Below the pieces are notes generated by a model. The model did not search any database. It had not been told where the DNA came from and worked only from the letters and a program-made list of their open reading frames with translations. A stretch of DNA of 64,000 nucleotides from Kocuria coralli (GTDB lineage Bacteria > Actinomycetota > Actinomycetes > Actinomycetales > Micrococcaceae), in the NCBI RefSeq assembly GCF_008831305.1, contig NZ_ML708622.1, positions 1-64,000 on the forward strand, read 5' to 3'. Positions 17,164 through 25,762 of the stretch are shown here, one piece after another; positions within the stretch are counted from its first letter, which is position 1; each line of letters begins with the position of its first letter. The translations under genes and the position numbers were made by a program.

Positions 17164-17675
17164 GGCATCAGGGTGGACGTGCGGAGAGATCGTCTCCACG
17201 CGGTGACCGAAGCTGGGTACGGCCGCCCCCGCCGCCGTGGACGGCCGGGACCTGTGGAGCCGGATGACCATGGCGCGGCGGCTGCGAGCGACCCGTCCCG
17301 GCTTCAGCAACGTCCTGTCTCCGGCAACCGTGCCGATGTAGTAAAGTTGACCCTCGCAGTGCTTGAACTGTGCCGTTCGCGATGCCCCGGGCAGGCGAAC
17401 ACCGTTCAGCGCTGACTTCGCGCACGTCGTCGTCGCGAGTCCACTACGGTACCGGCCCTATGGTCGAGCCCGCGTGGACGCGCGGCCCGCTCGCACCGGT
17501 CCCGGAAACCCCGCACGAGGGTGACGGGTCGTGGGCGGAAGCTCGATGCAGTTCTTGAGTCGCAGCAGCCGCGACGTGCCAGGGGTCCTTCCGCCGGATA
17601 GGACCGACAACCGCTAACCGTGCTTCGTATACCCGGACCAGGGGTGCGCGAGCACTTTTCATCAAGGAGAACGAC
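17164..17675. other. Divergent promoter region and long rpsB leader
   Basis: There are 512 bases without a convincing gene between the M23 peptidase and rpsB. A TTGACC at 17347 is the best -35-like element for rpsB, but I find no matching -10 at normal spacing. A GTATACC at 17631 is another candidate closer to the gene. The segment from about 17440 to 17600 is GC-rich with several possible stems. Long leaders of rpsB are often autoregulatory in bacteria, but I cannot assign a known structure. Confidence 0.4.
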
Positions 17676-18572
17676 ATGTCCGTCGTCACCATGCGCCAGC
17701 TGCTGGACAGCGGCGTCCACTTCGGCCACCAGACCCGCCGCTGGAACCCGAAGATGAAGCGCTTCATCCTGACGGAGCGCAACGGCATCTACATCATCGA
17801 CCTGCAGAACTCGCTGTCCTACATCGACCGCGCTTTCGAGGCCGTCAAGTCCACCGTGGCCCACGGCGGCACCATCCTGTTCGTCGGCACCAAGAAGCAG
17901 GCCCAGGAGGCCATCGCCGAGCAGGCCACCCGCGTGAACATGCCCTATGTCAACCACCGGTGGCTCGGCGGCATGCTGACCAACTTCCAGACCGTCTCCA
18001 AGCGCATCGACCGCATGAAGGAGCTGGAAGAGATCGACTTCGAGGACGTCGCCGGCTCGCAGTACACCAAGAAGGAACTGCTCCTGCTGCGCCGCGAGAA
18101 GGAGAAGCTCGAGCGCACCCTGGGCGGTATCCGCAACCTGAACCGCACCCCCTCCATGGTGTGGATCGTGGATACCAAGAAGGAGCACCTGGCGATCGAC
18201 GAGGCCCAGAAGCTGGGCATCCCCGTCGTCGCGATCCTCGACACCAACTGCGACCCGGACGAGGTCACGTTCCCGATCCCGGGCAACGACGACGCCATCC
18301 GCTCGGTCAACCTCCTGACCCGCGTCGTCGCCGACGCCGTCGCCGAGGGCCTGCTGGCCCGTTCCGGCAAGGGCTCGGAGGGCGCCGCCGAGGAGCCCAT
18401 GGCCGAGTGGGAGCGCGAGCTGCTCGAGCAGCACAACGCCGAGCAGGCCGCTGCCGCCGAGGCTCAGGCCGAGGGCACCGCGGAGGCCGCTGAAGCCGCC
18501 GAGGCCACCGAGGCTTCGGAGCAGGCCGCCGACGCCGCCGAGGTCACCGCAGAGGCCACTTCCGCCGAGTGA
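17676..18572 (+). CDS. rpsB: 30S ribosomal protein S2
   Basis: The 298-residue protein matches S2 throughout ([51 protein letters not shown]). S2 binds the head-body junction of the 30S subunit and helps recruit S1 and mRNA. The last 50 residues are an Ala/Glu-rich acidic tail, longer than in E. coli and typical of actinobacteria. The ATG is preceded by AAGGAG at seven bases. It is followed by tsf after 161 bases containing a strong hairpin. Confidence 0.98.
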   Translation: MSVVTMRQLLDSGVHFGHQTRRWNPKMKRFILTERNGIYIIDLQNSLSYIDRAFEAVKSTVAHGGTILFVGTKKQAQEAIAEQATRVNMPYVNHRWLGGMLTNFQTVSKRIDRMKELEEIDFEDVAGSQYTKKELLLLRREKEKLERTLGGIRNLNRTPSMVWIVDTKKEHLAIDEAQKLGIPVVAILDTNCDPDEVTFPIPGNDDAIRSVNLLTRVVADAVAEGLLARSGKGSEGAAEEPMAEWERELLEQHNAEQAAAAEAQAEGTAEAAEAAEATEASEQAADAAEVTAEATSAE

Positions 18573-18578
18573 TCTTCC

Positions 18579-18622
18579 CCTTCGTGTGCCTCTCATCGGA
18601 ACCGGTGAGGGGCACACGAAGG
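18579..18622 (+). terminator. 17-bp hairpin between rpsB and tsf
   Basis: The arms CCTTCGTGTGCCTCTCA and TGAGGGGCACACGAAGG pair with one G-U around a ten-base loop, starting seven bases after the rpsB stop. It may partially end transcription and lower tsf relative to rpsB. No U-tract follows, and no clear internal promoter is visible before tsf. Confidence 0.75.
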
Positions 18623-18733
18623 TCAGGCGCGTCCGGACGCGCCCTACCGTTCAACTTTTCTTCAGTCCCGGAAGCGCCTGACGCGCCACGGGACCCCGCG
18701 CTGGCCGCGGGCACGAAAGACCAAGGAGCTGAC

Positions 18734-19564
18734 ATGGCGAACTACACCGCCAAGGACATCAAGGAACTGCGCGAGCGCACCGGTGCCGGCATGCTCGACG
18801 TCAAGAAGGCGCTGGACGAGGCCGACGGCGATCAGCAGAAGGCCCTGGAGATCATCCGCGTCAAGGGCCTCAAGGGCGTGACCAAGCGAGAGGGCCGCAC
18901 CACGGCCGAGGGTATCGTCGTGGGCCGTGTCGAAGGCGGCAAGGGCTACCTGATCGAGGTCAACTCCGAGACCGACTTCGTCGCCAAGGCCGATCCCTTC
19001 GTCGCCTTCGGCGAGAAGGTCATGGATGCCGCCATCGCCAACGATGTCGCCGACCTGGACGCCCTGCTCGAGGCCGAGGTCGACGGCAAGAAGGTCTCCG
19101 ATCTGGTGACCGAGACCGGCGCCCTGCTGGGCGAGAAGGTCGTCGTCCGCCGCATCGCGCGCGTCGAGGGCACCGAGGTCGACCTCTACCTGCACCGCAC
19201 CTCCAAGGATCTTCCCGCTCAGGTCGGCGTGCTGCTGGCCGTCGACGGCGAGAACGTCTCCGAGGCCGCTCACGACGTCGCCGTGCACATCGCCGCGATG
19301 TCGCCGTCCTTCCTCTCCCGCGACGAGGTTCCCGCCGAGACCGTTGCCAACGAGCAGCGCGTGGCCGAGGAGACCGCCAAGGCGGAGGGCAAGCCCGAGA
19401 AGATCATCCCGAAGATCGTCGAGGGCCGCATGAACGGGTTCTACAAGGAGTCCGTGCTGGTCGACCAGGACTTCGCCAAGGACTCCAAGGTCTCCGTGGG
19501 CAAGTTCCTCGAGGGCGCAGGCGCTACCGCCACCGGTTTCGCCCGCTTCCGCGTGGGTGCATGA
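18734..19564 (+). CDS. tsf: Translation elongation factor Ts
   Basis: The 276-residue nucleotide exchange factor for EF-Tu starts MANYTAKDIKELRERTG and has the TGAGMLDVKKAL and SETDFVAK signatures of the family. It regenerates EF-Tu-GTP during elongation. The ATG at 18734 has AAGGAG seven bases upstream. Codon use is strongly biased, as expected for an abundant protein. Its place between rpsB and pyrH is the conserved bacterial order. Confidence 0.98.
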   Translation: MANYTAKDIKELRERTGAGMLDVKKALDEADGDQQKALEIIRVKGLKGVTKREGRTTAEGIVVGRVEGGKGYLIEVNSETDFVAKADPFVAFGEKVMDAAIANDVADLDALLEAEVDGKKVSDLVTETGALLGEKVVVRRIARVEGTEVDLYLHRTSKDLPAQVGVLLAVDGENVSEAAHDVAVHIAAMSPSFLSRDEVPAETVANEQRVAEETAKAEGKPEKIIPKIVEGRMNGFYKESVLVDQDFAKDSKVSVGKFLEGAGATATGFARFRVGA

Positions 19565-19620
19565 TCCCCACCTCGTCTTAGGGCGCAGTGGCGCGATGAG
19601 CGCCACGCCAGCCTGAACCT

Positions 19621-19667
19621 CGACGCCCCGTCGGTGCGCGGCCTCCGCGTTCACCGGCGGGGCGTCG
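19621..19667 (+). terminator. 16-bp hairpin after tsf
   Basis: CGACGCCCCGTCGGTG pairs with CACCGGCGGGGCGTCG (one G-U) around a 15-base loop, 57 bases after the tsf stop. It should end the rpsB-tsf transcript. The remaining 229 bases up to pyrH hold no convincing gene and presumably carry the pyrH promoter. Confidence 0.8.
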
Positions 19668-19896
19668 CCGTGCACGCTCCGCGCATGCAACCGGTCAGAC
19701 GCCGGCCGCAGCGCGGACGCGGAGGGAACGCGGCCGTCGCCTGGCGGTTATGCTGAATCCGGCTCATCGGCGGCGGCCTCGGAAGTATCCCGCGCCCTCC
19801 GCCTGAGACCCGTCGATCATCGTCAGTACCGCCGCAATCGTCACCGCCACAGCAACCGCCGAGCAAACATTGCCGCAATCATCGTTGGGAGCAGAT

Positions 19897-20670
19897 ATGC
19901 CGACCACCACGCCCTCCGAAATCAAGGACGACGCCGTGCGTGCCAGCCGGGACGCGGGTCAGGGGGCAGGGCGACGGCGCATCCTGCTCAAGCTCTCCGG
20001 TGAGGTCTTCGGCGGGGGGAAGGTTGGCCTGGACACCGACGTCGTCCGCAATATCGCCGAGCAGATCGCCACGACGGTAGGGACCGTCGAGACCTCGATC
20101 GTGGTCGGCGGCGGCAACTTCTTCCGCGGAGCGGAGCTGTCCACCGCAGGCATGGACCGGTCCCGGGCGGACTACATGGGCATGCTGGGCACGGTCATGA
20201 ACTGCCTCGCCCTCCAGGACTTCCTGGAGCAGTGCGGCGTGGATACCCGCGTGCAGTCGGCGATCTCCATGGAGCAGGTGGCCGAGGCCTATATCCCCCG
20301 CCGGGCGATCCGGCACATGGAGAAGGACCGCGTGGTGATCTTCGGGGCCGGCGCGGGCCTGCCCTATTTCTCCACGGACACCGTGGCCGCCCAGCGAGCC
20401 CTCGAAGTGCACGCCGACGAGGTGCTGGTCGGCAAGAACGGCGTGGACGGCGTCTACACGGACGATCCCCGGGCCAACCCGGAGGCGAAGAAGCTCGACA
20501 CCCTGACCTACGACGACGCCCTGACGCACAACATCCGGGTGATGGACCAGACGGCGTTCTCCCTGTGCCGGGACAACAACGTGACCATGAGGGTGTTCGG
20601 CATGCAGGAGCCGGGCAACGTCACCCGTGCCGTGCTGGGAGAGGACCTGGGCACGCTCATCACGGTCTGA
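19897..20670 (+). CDS. pyrH: UMP kinase
   Basis: The 257-residue amino-acid-kinase-fold enzyme phosphorylates UMP to UDP in pyrimidine synthesis. Diagnostic segments are [13 protein letters not shown] near residue 30, [21 protein letters not shown] and [11 protein letters not shown]. Bacterial UMP kinases are hexameric and regulated by GTP and UTP. The ATG at 19897 has GGGAG six bases before it; a longer frame back to 19870 lacks a ribosome site. The N-terminal 25 residues are a poorly conserved extension. frr follows after 97 bases, behind its own promoter-like box. Confidence 0.97.
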   Translation: MPTTTPSEIKDDAVRASRDAGQGAGRRRILLKLSGEVFGGGKVGLDTDVVRNIAEQIATTVGTVETSIVVGGGNFFRGAELSTAGMDRSRADYMGMLGTVMNCLALQDFLEQCGVDTRVQSAISMEQVAEAYIPRRAIRHMEKDRVVIFGAGAGLPYFSTDTVAAQRALEVHADEVLVGKNGVDGVYTDDPRANPEAKKLDTLTYDDALTHNIRVMDQTAFSLCRDNNVTMRVFGMQEPGNVTRAVLGEDLGTLITV

Positions 20671-20683
20671 GCGCTTGCGCCGG

Positions 20684-20693
20684 TAGACTGTTC
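20684..20693 (+). promoter_or_regulatory. TAGACTGTTC promoter box upstream of frr
   Basis: TAGACT is a good actinobacterial -10 (TAnnnT), lying 74 bases before the frr start. The same ten bases recur upstream of ylxR and rpsO. No convincing -35 is seen 16-18 bases upstream, which is common for this class. Confidence 0.5.
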
Positions 20694-20767
20694 CCCAGTG
20701 TCCGCGGCCGGGTACTGCCCCGTGGGGCGGACCCGACCACACAGCTTGTCGCAAGAAGGAGTTCTCA

Positions 20768-21325
20768 GTGATCGCTGACATCCAGTCCGACGTCACCACC
20801 CGCATGGGCAAGGCGGTGGCCAATGCCTCGGAGGAGTTCTCGGCGGTGCGCACCGGCCGAGCCAATCCGTCGCTGTTCTCCGGGGTGCTCGTCGAGTACT
20901 ACGGTGCGCCGACCCCGCTGCAGCAGCTGGCCAGCTTCCAGAACCCGGAAGCCCGCACCCTGCTGATCACCCCGTACGACCGTGCGGCCCTGACCGATAT
21001 CGAGAAGGCCCTCCGCGACTCGGACATCGGCGCCAACCCGGCCAACGACGGCAACGTCATCCGCGTGGTGATGCCCGAGCTGACCGAGGAGCGCCGCCGG
21101 GAATACGTCAAGGTCGTCCACGGCAAAGCCGAGGACGCCCGCATCTCGGTCCGCAACGTCCGCCGTCAGGCCAAGGACGCCATCGAGAAGCTGGTCAAGG
21201 ACGGGGAGATCGGCGAGGACGAGGGCAAGCGCGCCGAGAAGGACCTGGACGCCGAGACCAAGAAGCACATCGAGCAGATCGACACCCTGCTCAAGAACAA
21301 GGAAGCCGAGCTGCTGCAGGTCTGA
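20768..21325 (+). CDS. frr: Ribosome recycling factor
   Basis: The 185-residue protein matches RRF along its length (MGKAVANASEEFSAVRTGRANP, DVEKALRDSDIG-type segment, VVMPELTEERR). With EF-G it splits the post-termination ribosome. The start is GTG at 20768 with AAGGAG seven bases upstream. Its TGA overlaps the ATG of cdsA by one base (TGATG), so the two are translationally coupled. Confidence 0.97.
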   Translation: MIADIQSDVTTRMGKAVANASEEFSAVRTGRANPSLFSGVLVEYYGAPTPLQQLASFQNPEARTLLITPYDRAALTDIEKALRDSDIGANPANDGNVIRVVMPELTEERRREYVKVVHGKAEDARISVRNVRRQAKDAIEKLVKDGEIGEDEGKRAEKDLDAETKKHIEQIDTLLKNKEAELLQV

Positions 21326-22191
21326 TGCCGGCGGTCGACCACGAAGCCCAGCCCGAGTCCGGCGGCGCGGCGCCCAAACCATCGCGCGCGGGACGAGACC
21401 TCCCGGCCGCCATCGCGGTCGGCGTGGGCCTTCTCGTCATGCTCGGGCTGGGTCTGTTCGTCGTCCCTCCCCTGATAGCGCTGCTGGCCGCGGCCGCGGC
21501 CAGCCTGGGGGTCTTCGAGCTCTGCCGATCCCTGGCGCACGGAGGGATCCGGATCCCGATCCTGCCCGCGAGCATCATGGCGGCGGTGATGCCGGTCGCG
21601 GCGTTCTACGGCGGCGCGCAGGCGCTGATCATCGCCACGATCCTGGCCTCCCTGGTGGTGATCACCGTCCGCGTGTTCGGATCGCGGCAGGGCATGATGC
21701 TCTCCGTGATGGGCGCCTTGTTCGCCCTCACCTGGGTGGCACTGTGCCTGTCCCTGCTCGTCCTGCTGTTCCGCACGGAGCAGGGTGCGGCCAAGGTCCT
21801 GATCGTGATCCTGATGGCGGTCGGCAACGATACCTTCGGCTACTTCGCGGGCGTGCTCTTCGGCAAGCATCCGATGGCGCCGCGGATCAGCCCCAAGAAG
21901 ACCTGGGAGGGCTTCGCCGGGTCCATGACCGGGTCGATGATCCTGGCCTCCCTGCTGATCCCGCTGCTTCTGGGCGATCCCTGGTGGCACGGTCTGATCC
22001 TGGCCTTCTGCCTGGTGTGGGTGGCCGCGCTCGGGGACTTCGCGGAGTCGATGGTCAAACGCGAGATCGGCGTCAAGGACATGGGAACACTCCTGCCCGG
22101 ACATGGGGGAGTGATGGACCGCATCGACTCGATCGTCTTCGTGGCACCGGTGGGCTACGTGGTCTTCGAACTGCTCCACATCCTGCAATGA
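21325..22191 (+). CDS. cdsA: Phosphatidate cytidylyltransferase (CDP-diacylglycerol synthase)
   Basis: The 288-residue polytopic membrane enzyme makes CDP-diacylglycerol from phosphatidate and CTP for phospholipid synthesis. About eight hydrophobic segments are visible, and the C-terminal family signature is present (SPKKTWEGFAGS, then GDFAESMVKRE and LLPGHGGVMDRIDS, carrying the metal-binding acidic residues). The N-terminal 25 residues are hydrophilic. The start overlaps the frr stop by one base. Confidence 0.96.
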   Translation: MPAVDHEAQPESGGAAPKPSRAGRDLPAAIAVGVGLLVMLGLGLFVVPPLIALLAAAAASLGVFELCRSLAHGGIRIPILPASIMAAVMPVAAFYGGAQALIIATILASLVVITVRVFGSRQGMMLSVMGALFALTWVALCLSLLVLLFRTEQGAAKVLIVILMAVGNDTFGYFAGVLFGKHPMAPRISPKKTWEGFAGSMTGSMILASLLIPLLLGDPWWHGLILAFCLVWVAALGDFAESMVKREIGVKDMGTLLPGHGGVMDRIDSIVFVAPVGYVVFELLHILQ

Positions 22192-22256
22192 CCGCCGCCG
22201 TCCCCGGCGACCCGTCAGCGACCAGAACTCCCCATCGACCCCGGCAGGAGCGCAGC

Positions 22257-22919
22257 ATGTCCCCTCGAACCCAGGACCCGCAGACCGACTCCTCGGACCG
22301 GCCGGACCGTCCCGGCAGAGCTGACCGCGACGAACGGACGGGAGCCGGCAACGACGACGGCTCGCGCTTCCCGCGCGTCGGGTCACGGGCCTGGGGTTAC
22401 GCCCCCGAGACGGTCGACGCGTTCCTCGCCGACGTCGAGGCCGCACTGACATCCGATGGCACGTCGGCCGAGGGCGCCCTCACGAGCGCGGACGTCCGGG
22501 CGGTCGTCTTCGGCCGGGCCCGCGGGGGCTACGAGCCCCAAGAGGTCGACACGACGCTGGACCGCGTCGAGGACGCCCTGACCGAACGGGAGATCCAGGC
22601 CTACGTGCGGGATCACGGACAGGAGGCCTGGGAGACGAGGGTCAACCAGCTCTCGGAGCTGATCTTCGGGCGTCTCGAGCGTGCCGACGGACAGCGCTTC
22701 CGCGCACCCTCCGGTGCGAGCACCCGCGGATACGCCGTCGGCGACGTCGACGAGCTGTGCCGCTCCCTGACCGACCGGCTCGGCCGGTCCCGCGCAGTGG
22801 ATCCGGACAGCGTGCGCAGCGCGGTCTTCGGACCGGCCGTGGGCGGGAACGCCTACGAGGAGCAGCAGGTGGACGCGTTCCTGGACAAGGTCGTGGAGCT
22901 GCTGCTGGCTCTTCGCTGA
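22257..22919 (+). CDS. Protein with repeated DivIVA-like motifs
   Basis: This 220-residue protein has at least three and probably four short repeats of the DivIVA-domain type. Each has a hydrophobic-aromatic start and VDxFLxxVExxL helix: WGYAPETVDAFLADVEAAL near 45, GGYEPQEVDTTLDRVEDAL near 90, RGYAVGDVDELCRSL near 160 and EEQQVDAFLDKVVELL near 205. DivIVA helices bind curved membrane and polar division proteins, but a repeat array without a long coiled coil is different from true DivIVA/Wag31. The ATG at 22257 has AGGAG six bases upstream; an ATG at 22188 overlapping cdsA is less likely. A role in polar or septal assembly is an inference. Confidence 0.8.
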   Translation: MSPRTQDPQTDSSDRPDRPGRADRDERTGAGNDDGSRFPRVGSRAWGYAPETVDAFLADVEAALTSDGTSAEGALTSADVRAVVFGRARGGYEPQEVDTTLDRVEDALTEREIQAYVRDHGQEAWETRVNQLSELIFGRLERADGQRFRAPSGASTRGYAVGDVDELCRSLTDRLGRSRAVDPDSVRSAVFGPAVGGNAYEEQQVDAFLDKVVELLLALR

Positions 22920-22959
22920 GCTGCAGCTTTCATGACGGCAACTGGTTGTCCAGAGCCCT

Positions 22960-23003
22960 GAAATGGTGTTCGCGCCCGTCATGACGGGCGCGAACACCAT
23001 TTC
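22960..23003 (+). terminator. 22-bp perfect palindrome after the DivIVA-like gene
   Basis: The arms starting GAAATGGTGTTCGCG pair completely, with essentially no loop outside CCGTCATGACGG. It begins 41 bases after the stop codon. The nonamer GGCAACTGG is repeated on either side (22937 and 23007). It may work in both directions. Confidence 0.75.
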
Positions 23004-23039
23004 GATGGCAACTGGGGAGCTCGATTTGCGATACCGAGC

Positions 23040-23068
23040 TTGGTGCCAGGCAAACGTAAGGATAATGT
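23040..23068 (+). promoter_or_regulatory. Promoter of the acetate transport genes
   Basis: TTGGTG (23040-23045) and TAATGT (23063-23068) are separated by 17 bases, giving a good -35/-10 pair. Transcription would begin near 23075, just ahead of the CRP-like operator. Confidence 0.55.
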
Positions 23069-23082
23069 AAGCGAGTCCCTAC

Positions 23083-23098
23083 TGTGACACCTGTCACA
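23083..23098 (+). promoter_or_regulatory. CRP/GlxR-type operator upstream of DUF485-actP
   Basis: TGTGACACCTGTCACA is an exact TGTGA-N6-TCACA match and a perfect inverted repeat. It lies just downstream of the predicted start of transcription and 25 bases before the first gene. In corynebacteria the CRP homologue GlxR binds such sites and controls acetate genes. A site in this position would usually repress. Confidence 0.75.
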
Positions 23099-23122
23099 TA
23101 CGTTCTTTACGAGAGGACTCCC

Positions 23123-23515
23123 GTGTCAGAGCACCCCTCACCGGCCGAACCGACGGCCGAGGACTTCGTGGCGGCGCAGCGCTCGCCCGAGTTCGAATCT
23201 CTCCGGTCCACGCACCGCAAGTTCGTCGTTCCCATGACCGTCTTCTTCCTGGTCTGGTTCGCGCTGTACGTGCTCCTGTCCATCTACGCGACGGACTTCA
23301 TGTCGATCCAGGTCATCGGCAATGTGAACCTGGGCATCATCCTGGGCCTCCTGCAGTTCGTCACCACGTTCGGTATCACCGGCCTGTACGTGGCCTTCGC
23401 CAACAAGAGCCTGGACCCGCAGGCGCGGGATCTGCGCGCAACCCTCGAGGCCGGTGATTTCGCGGGACGCAATGGTGCGGCCCGTCCCGGCTCGACCCTC
23501 GCCGAGGAGGCCTGA
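23123..23515 (+). CDS. DUF485 membrane protein, ActP partner
   Basis: The 130-residue protein has two transmembrane helices (VPMTVFFLVWFALYVLLSIY and LGIILGLLQFVTTFGITGLY) with the usual DUF485 lead-in (RSPEFESLRSTHRKFV). Members of this family are encoded directly upstream of acetate symporters (YjcH/MctB-like) and are thought to assist them. The GTG at 23123 has AGAGGA upstream; the frame extends further but through the operator. The gap to actP is three bases. Confidence 0.93.
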   Translation: MSEHPSPAEPTAEDFVAAQRSPEFESLRSTHRKFVVPMTVFFLVWFALYVLLSIYATDFMSIQVIGNVNLGIILGLLQFVTTFGITGLYVAFANKSLDPQARDLRATLEAGDFAGRNGAARPGSTLAEEA

Positions 23516-23518
23516 TCC

Positions 23519-25135
23519 ATGAACGTAATGCTTCCAGCAGCCGAGGCGACCGAGACCGTCGGCACGCCCTGGCTGAACATGCTGATCTTCGGGGCCTTCG
23601 TGGTCGTGACCATGGTGGTCGTGCTGCGGGCCTCGAAGTACACCTCGACCGCCGCGGACTACTTCGCCGGCGGCCGGTCCTTCTCGGGCCAGCAGAACGG
23701 GCTCGCGATCGCGGGCGACTACCTGTCGGCGGCCTCCTTCCTGGGCATCGTGGGCGCGATCGCCCTGCAGGGGTACGACGGCTTCCTGTACTCCATCGGC
23801 TTCCTGGTGGCCTGGCTCGTCGCGCTGCTGCTCATCGCCGAGCCGCTGCGCAACACCGGCAAGTTCACGATGGCCGACGTTCTCTCCTTCCGCCTGCGGC
23901 AGCGGCCCGTCCGGATCGCCGCCGCGACCTCCACGTTGTGCGTGACCTTCTTCTACCTGCTCGCGCAGATGGCCGGTGCCGGGGCACTGGTCTCCCTGCT
24001 CATGGGCATCCACTCGGGCTGGGGCCAGTCGCTCGTCATCGTCGTCGTCGGCTCCCTGATGATCGCCTACGTGCTCATCGGCGGCATGAAGGGCACCACC
24101 TGGGTGCAGATCATCAAGGCGTGCCTGCTGATGACCGGCGTCGGCATCATGACCATCTGGGCACTGGCCCTGTTCGGGTTCAACTTCTCGGCCATGCTCG
24201 GGGAGGCCGTCGACGTCGCCAACAACGCCGCGATCCTGGAGCCCGGCCTGCGCTACGGCGAGGACAGCATCACCAAGCTGGACTTCCTCTCTCTCGGCAT
24301 GGCGCTGGTCTTCGGCGCGGCGGGACTGCCCCACGTGCTGATGCGCTTCTACACCGTCCCCACGGCCAAGGAGGCCCGCGTCTCCGTGGTGTGGGCGATC
24401 GCCCTGATCGGCTTGTTCTACCTGTTCACCCTGGTCCTGGGCTTCGCTGCGGCGGCTCTGATCGGCGAGGAGCGCATCCTCAGTGCTCCCGGTGGCGTGA
24501 ACTCGGCCGCACCGCTCCTGGCCTTCGAACTCGGCGGCTCGGTGCTGCTCGGCGTCATCGCGGCGGTGGCCTTCGCCACCATCCTGGCCGTGGTCGCCGG
24601 CCTGGCCATCACGGCCTCGGCGTCCTTCGCCCATGACATCTATTCGAACGTGATCAAGAAGGGCAAGTCCAGCGGCAAGGAGGAGCTGCGCGTCGCCAAG
24701 ATCACCGTGGTGGTCATCGGTATCGTCTCGATCCTGGGCGGCATCGGCGCGCAGGGGCAGAACGTGGCCTTCCTGGTCGCCCTGGCCTTCGCCGTCGCGG
24801 CGTCGGCCAACCTGCCCACCATCCTGTACTCGCTGTACTGGAGGGGATTCACCACCCGCGGTGCAGTGTGGTCGATGTACGGCGGCCTGATCATCTCGGT
24901 GGGCCTGATCATCTTCTCCCCGGTCATGTCCGGGGCCGAGACCGCGATGATCGCGGGCGTGGACTTCGCCTGGTTCCCGCTGACCAACCCGGGCCTGGTG
25001 TCCATCCCTGCCTCCTTCCTCCTCGGGTTCATCGGTTCCAAGACCGACCCCTACAAGGAGGACCTGAAGAAGCAGGCCGAGATGGAGGTCCGCTCCATGA
25101 CCGGTGTGGGTGCGGAGGCGCCCGTTCAGCACTGA
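23519..25135 (+). CDS. actP: Cation/acetate symporter of the sodium:solute family
   Basis: The 538-residue protein has about 13 membrane helices and the sodium:solute symporter motifs (ADYFAGGRSFSGQQNGLAIAG, SAASFLGIVG, LPHVLMRFYTVP). It would take up acetate and related short carboxylates with a cation. ATG at 23519 follows the DUF485 stop, with GAGGAGG inside that gene's end as ribosome site. The paired DUF485-ActP order is diagnostic, and the CRP/GlxR operator suggests control by carbon status. Specificity for acetate over pyruvate or propionate is an inference. Confidence 0.92.
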   Translation: MNVMLPAAEATETVGTPWLNMLIFGAFVVVTMVVVLRASKYTSTAADYFAGGRSFSGQQNGLAIAGDYLSAASFLGIVGAIALQGYDGFLYSIGFLVAWLVALLLIAEPLRNTGKFTMADVLSFRLRQRPVRIAAATSTLCVTFFYLLAQMAGAGALVSLLMGIHSGWGQSLVIVVVGSLMIAYVLIGGMKGTTWVQIIKACLLMTGVGIMTIWALALFGFNFSAMLGEAVDVANNAAILEPGLRYGEDSITKLDFLSLGMALVFGAAGLPHVLMRFYTVPTAKEARVSVVWAIALIGLFYLFTLVLGFAAAALIGEERILSAPGGVNSAAPLLAFELGGSVLLGVIAAVAFATILAVVAGLAITASASFAHDIYSNVIKKGKSSGKEELRVAKITVVVIGIVSILGGIGAQGQNVAFLVALAFAVAASANLPTILYSLYWRGFTTRGAVWSMYGGLIISVGLIIFSPVMSGAETAMIAGVDFAWFPLTNPGLVSIPASFLLGFIGSKTDPYKEDLKKQAEMEVRSMTGVGAEAPVQH

Positions 25136-25151
25136 TCCGCTTCGCTGATAC

Positions 25152-25201
25152 GCTCACAGTCGCGGTCCGGTACCTGAAGGTGCCGGGCCGCGACTGTGAG
25201 C
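25152..25201 (+). terminator. 23-bp hairpin after actP
   Basis: The stem beginning GCTCACAGTCGCGG pairs over 23 positions (two G-U) around the loop TGAA, 17 bases after the actP stop. It is a strong factor-independent terminator for the acetate operon. Confidence 0.85.
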
Positions 25202-25417
25202 GCATCCTGTCCTGAGGCGATGCCCCGCTCGTTCGCCAGGCCTTCTCCGCGTCGCGCTCGAGTCGAGGACGGCAGGAGCCGGAATGGCATAAGTCTCATG
25301 CACGGTGGACGCTTTCGAGCCCCGGGTCGAGTAGGCTCGGTATCGTCATCAGCGATCAGTATGCTGATGAAATGTCCTCAGCGTCCCCCATGGGGAAACC
25401 TACGGAAAGAGAATCTC

Positions 25418-25696
25418 ATGATCGGCTCCATTATCGGATGGATCGTCCTGGGCTTGATCGCCGGTGCGCTGGCCAAGCTCATCATGCCCGGCAAGCAGGG
25501 CGGCGGCATCGTCGTGACCATGCTGCTCGGCATCGTCGGTGCAGTCATCGGAGGTTTCATCATCTCTGTCCTGCCCGGCATCGACATGGAAGGCAGCGGT
25601 TGGATCTTCTCACTGATCGTGGCCGTCATCGGCGCACTCGTCGTGCTGTTCGTCTGGGGCCTGGTCGCAGGCCGCGGCAACCGCGCGGGTCGTTGA
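25418..25696 (+). CDS. GlsB/YeaQ/YmgE-family small membrane protein
   Basis: The 92-residue protein has three hydrophobic segments with the glycine-rich family pattern (IIGWIVLGLIAGALAKLIMPG, MLLGIVGAVIGGFI, SLIVAVIGALVVLFVWGL). The family is annotated as transglycosylase-associated but has no enzymatic domain. Members are often stress-induced and of unknown role. The ATG has GGAAAGAG upstream. It is a single gene between two terminators. The 216 bases upstream hold its promoter region, without a clear consensus pair. Confidence 0.92.
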   Translation: MIGSIIGWIVLGLIAGALAKLIMPGKQGGGIVVTMLLGIVGAVIGGFIISVLPGIDMEGSGWIFSLIVAVIGALVVLFVWGLVAGRGNRAGR

Positions 25697-25720
25697 TGCG
25701 ATAGTCCTCGACGCGGACGG

Positions 25721-25762
25721 TAAAACCCCTTCGGGGCCCTGACGGGCCGCGGAGGGGTTTTA
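25721..25762 (+). terminator. Bidirectional terminator with U-tract
   Basis: TAAAACCCCT and AGGGGTTTTA flank an inner GGCCC/GGGCC stem, and the plus-strand side ends TTTTATG. Tails are T-rich on both strands, so it can stop transcription from either side. Confidence 0.85.

Noticed and set aside
23138-25132. A 664-codon His/Asp/Gly-rich frame opposite DUF485-actP
   Set aside because: Antisense shadow; the plus strand carries two well-defined membrane proteins with ribosome sites, promoter and terminator.
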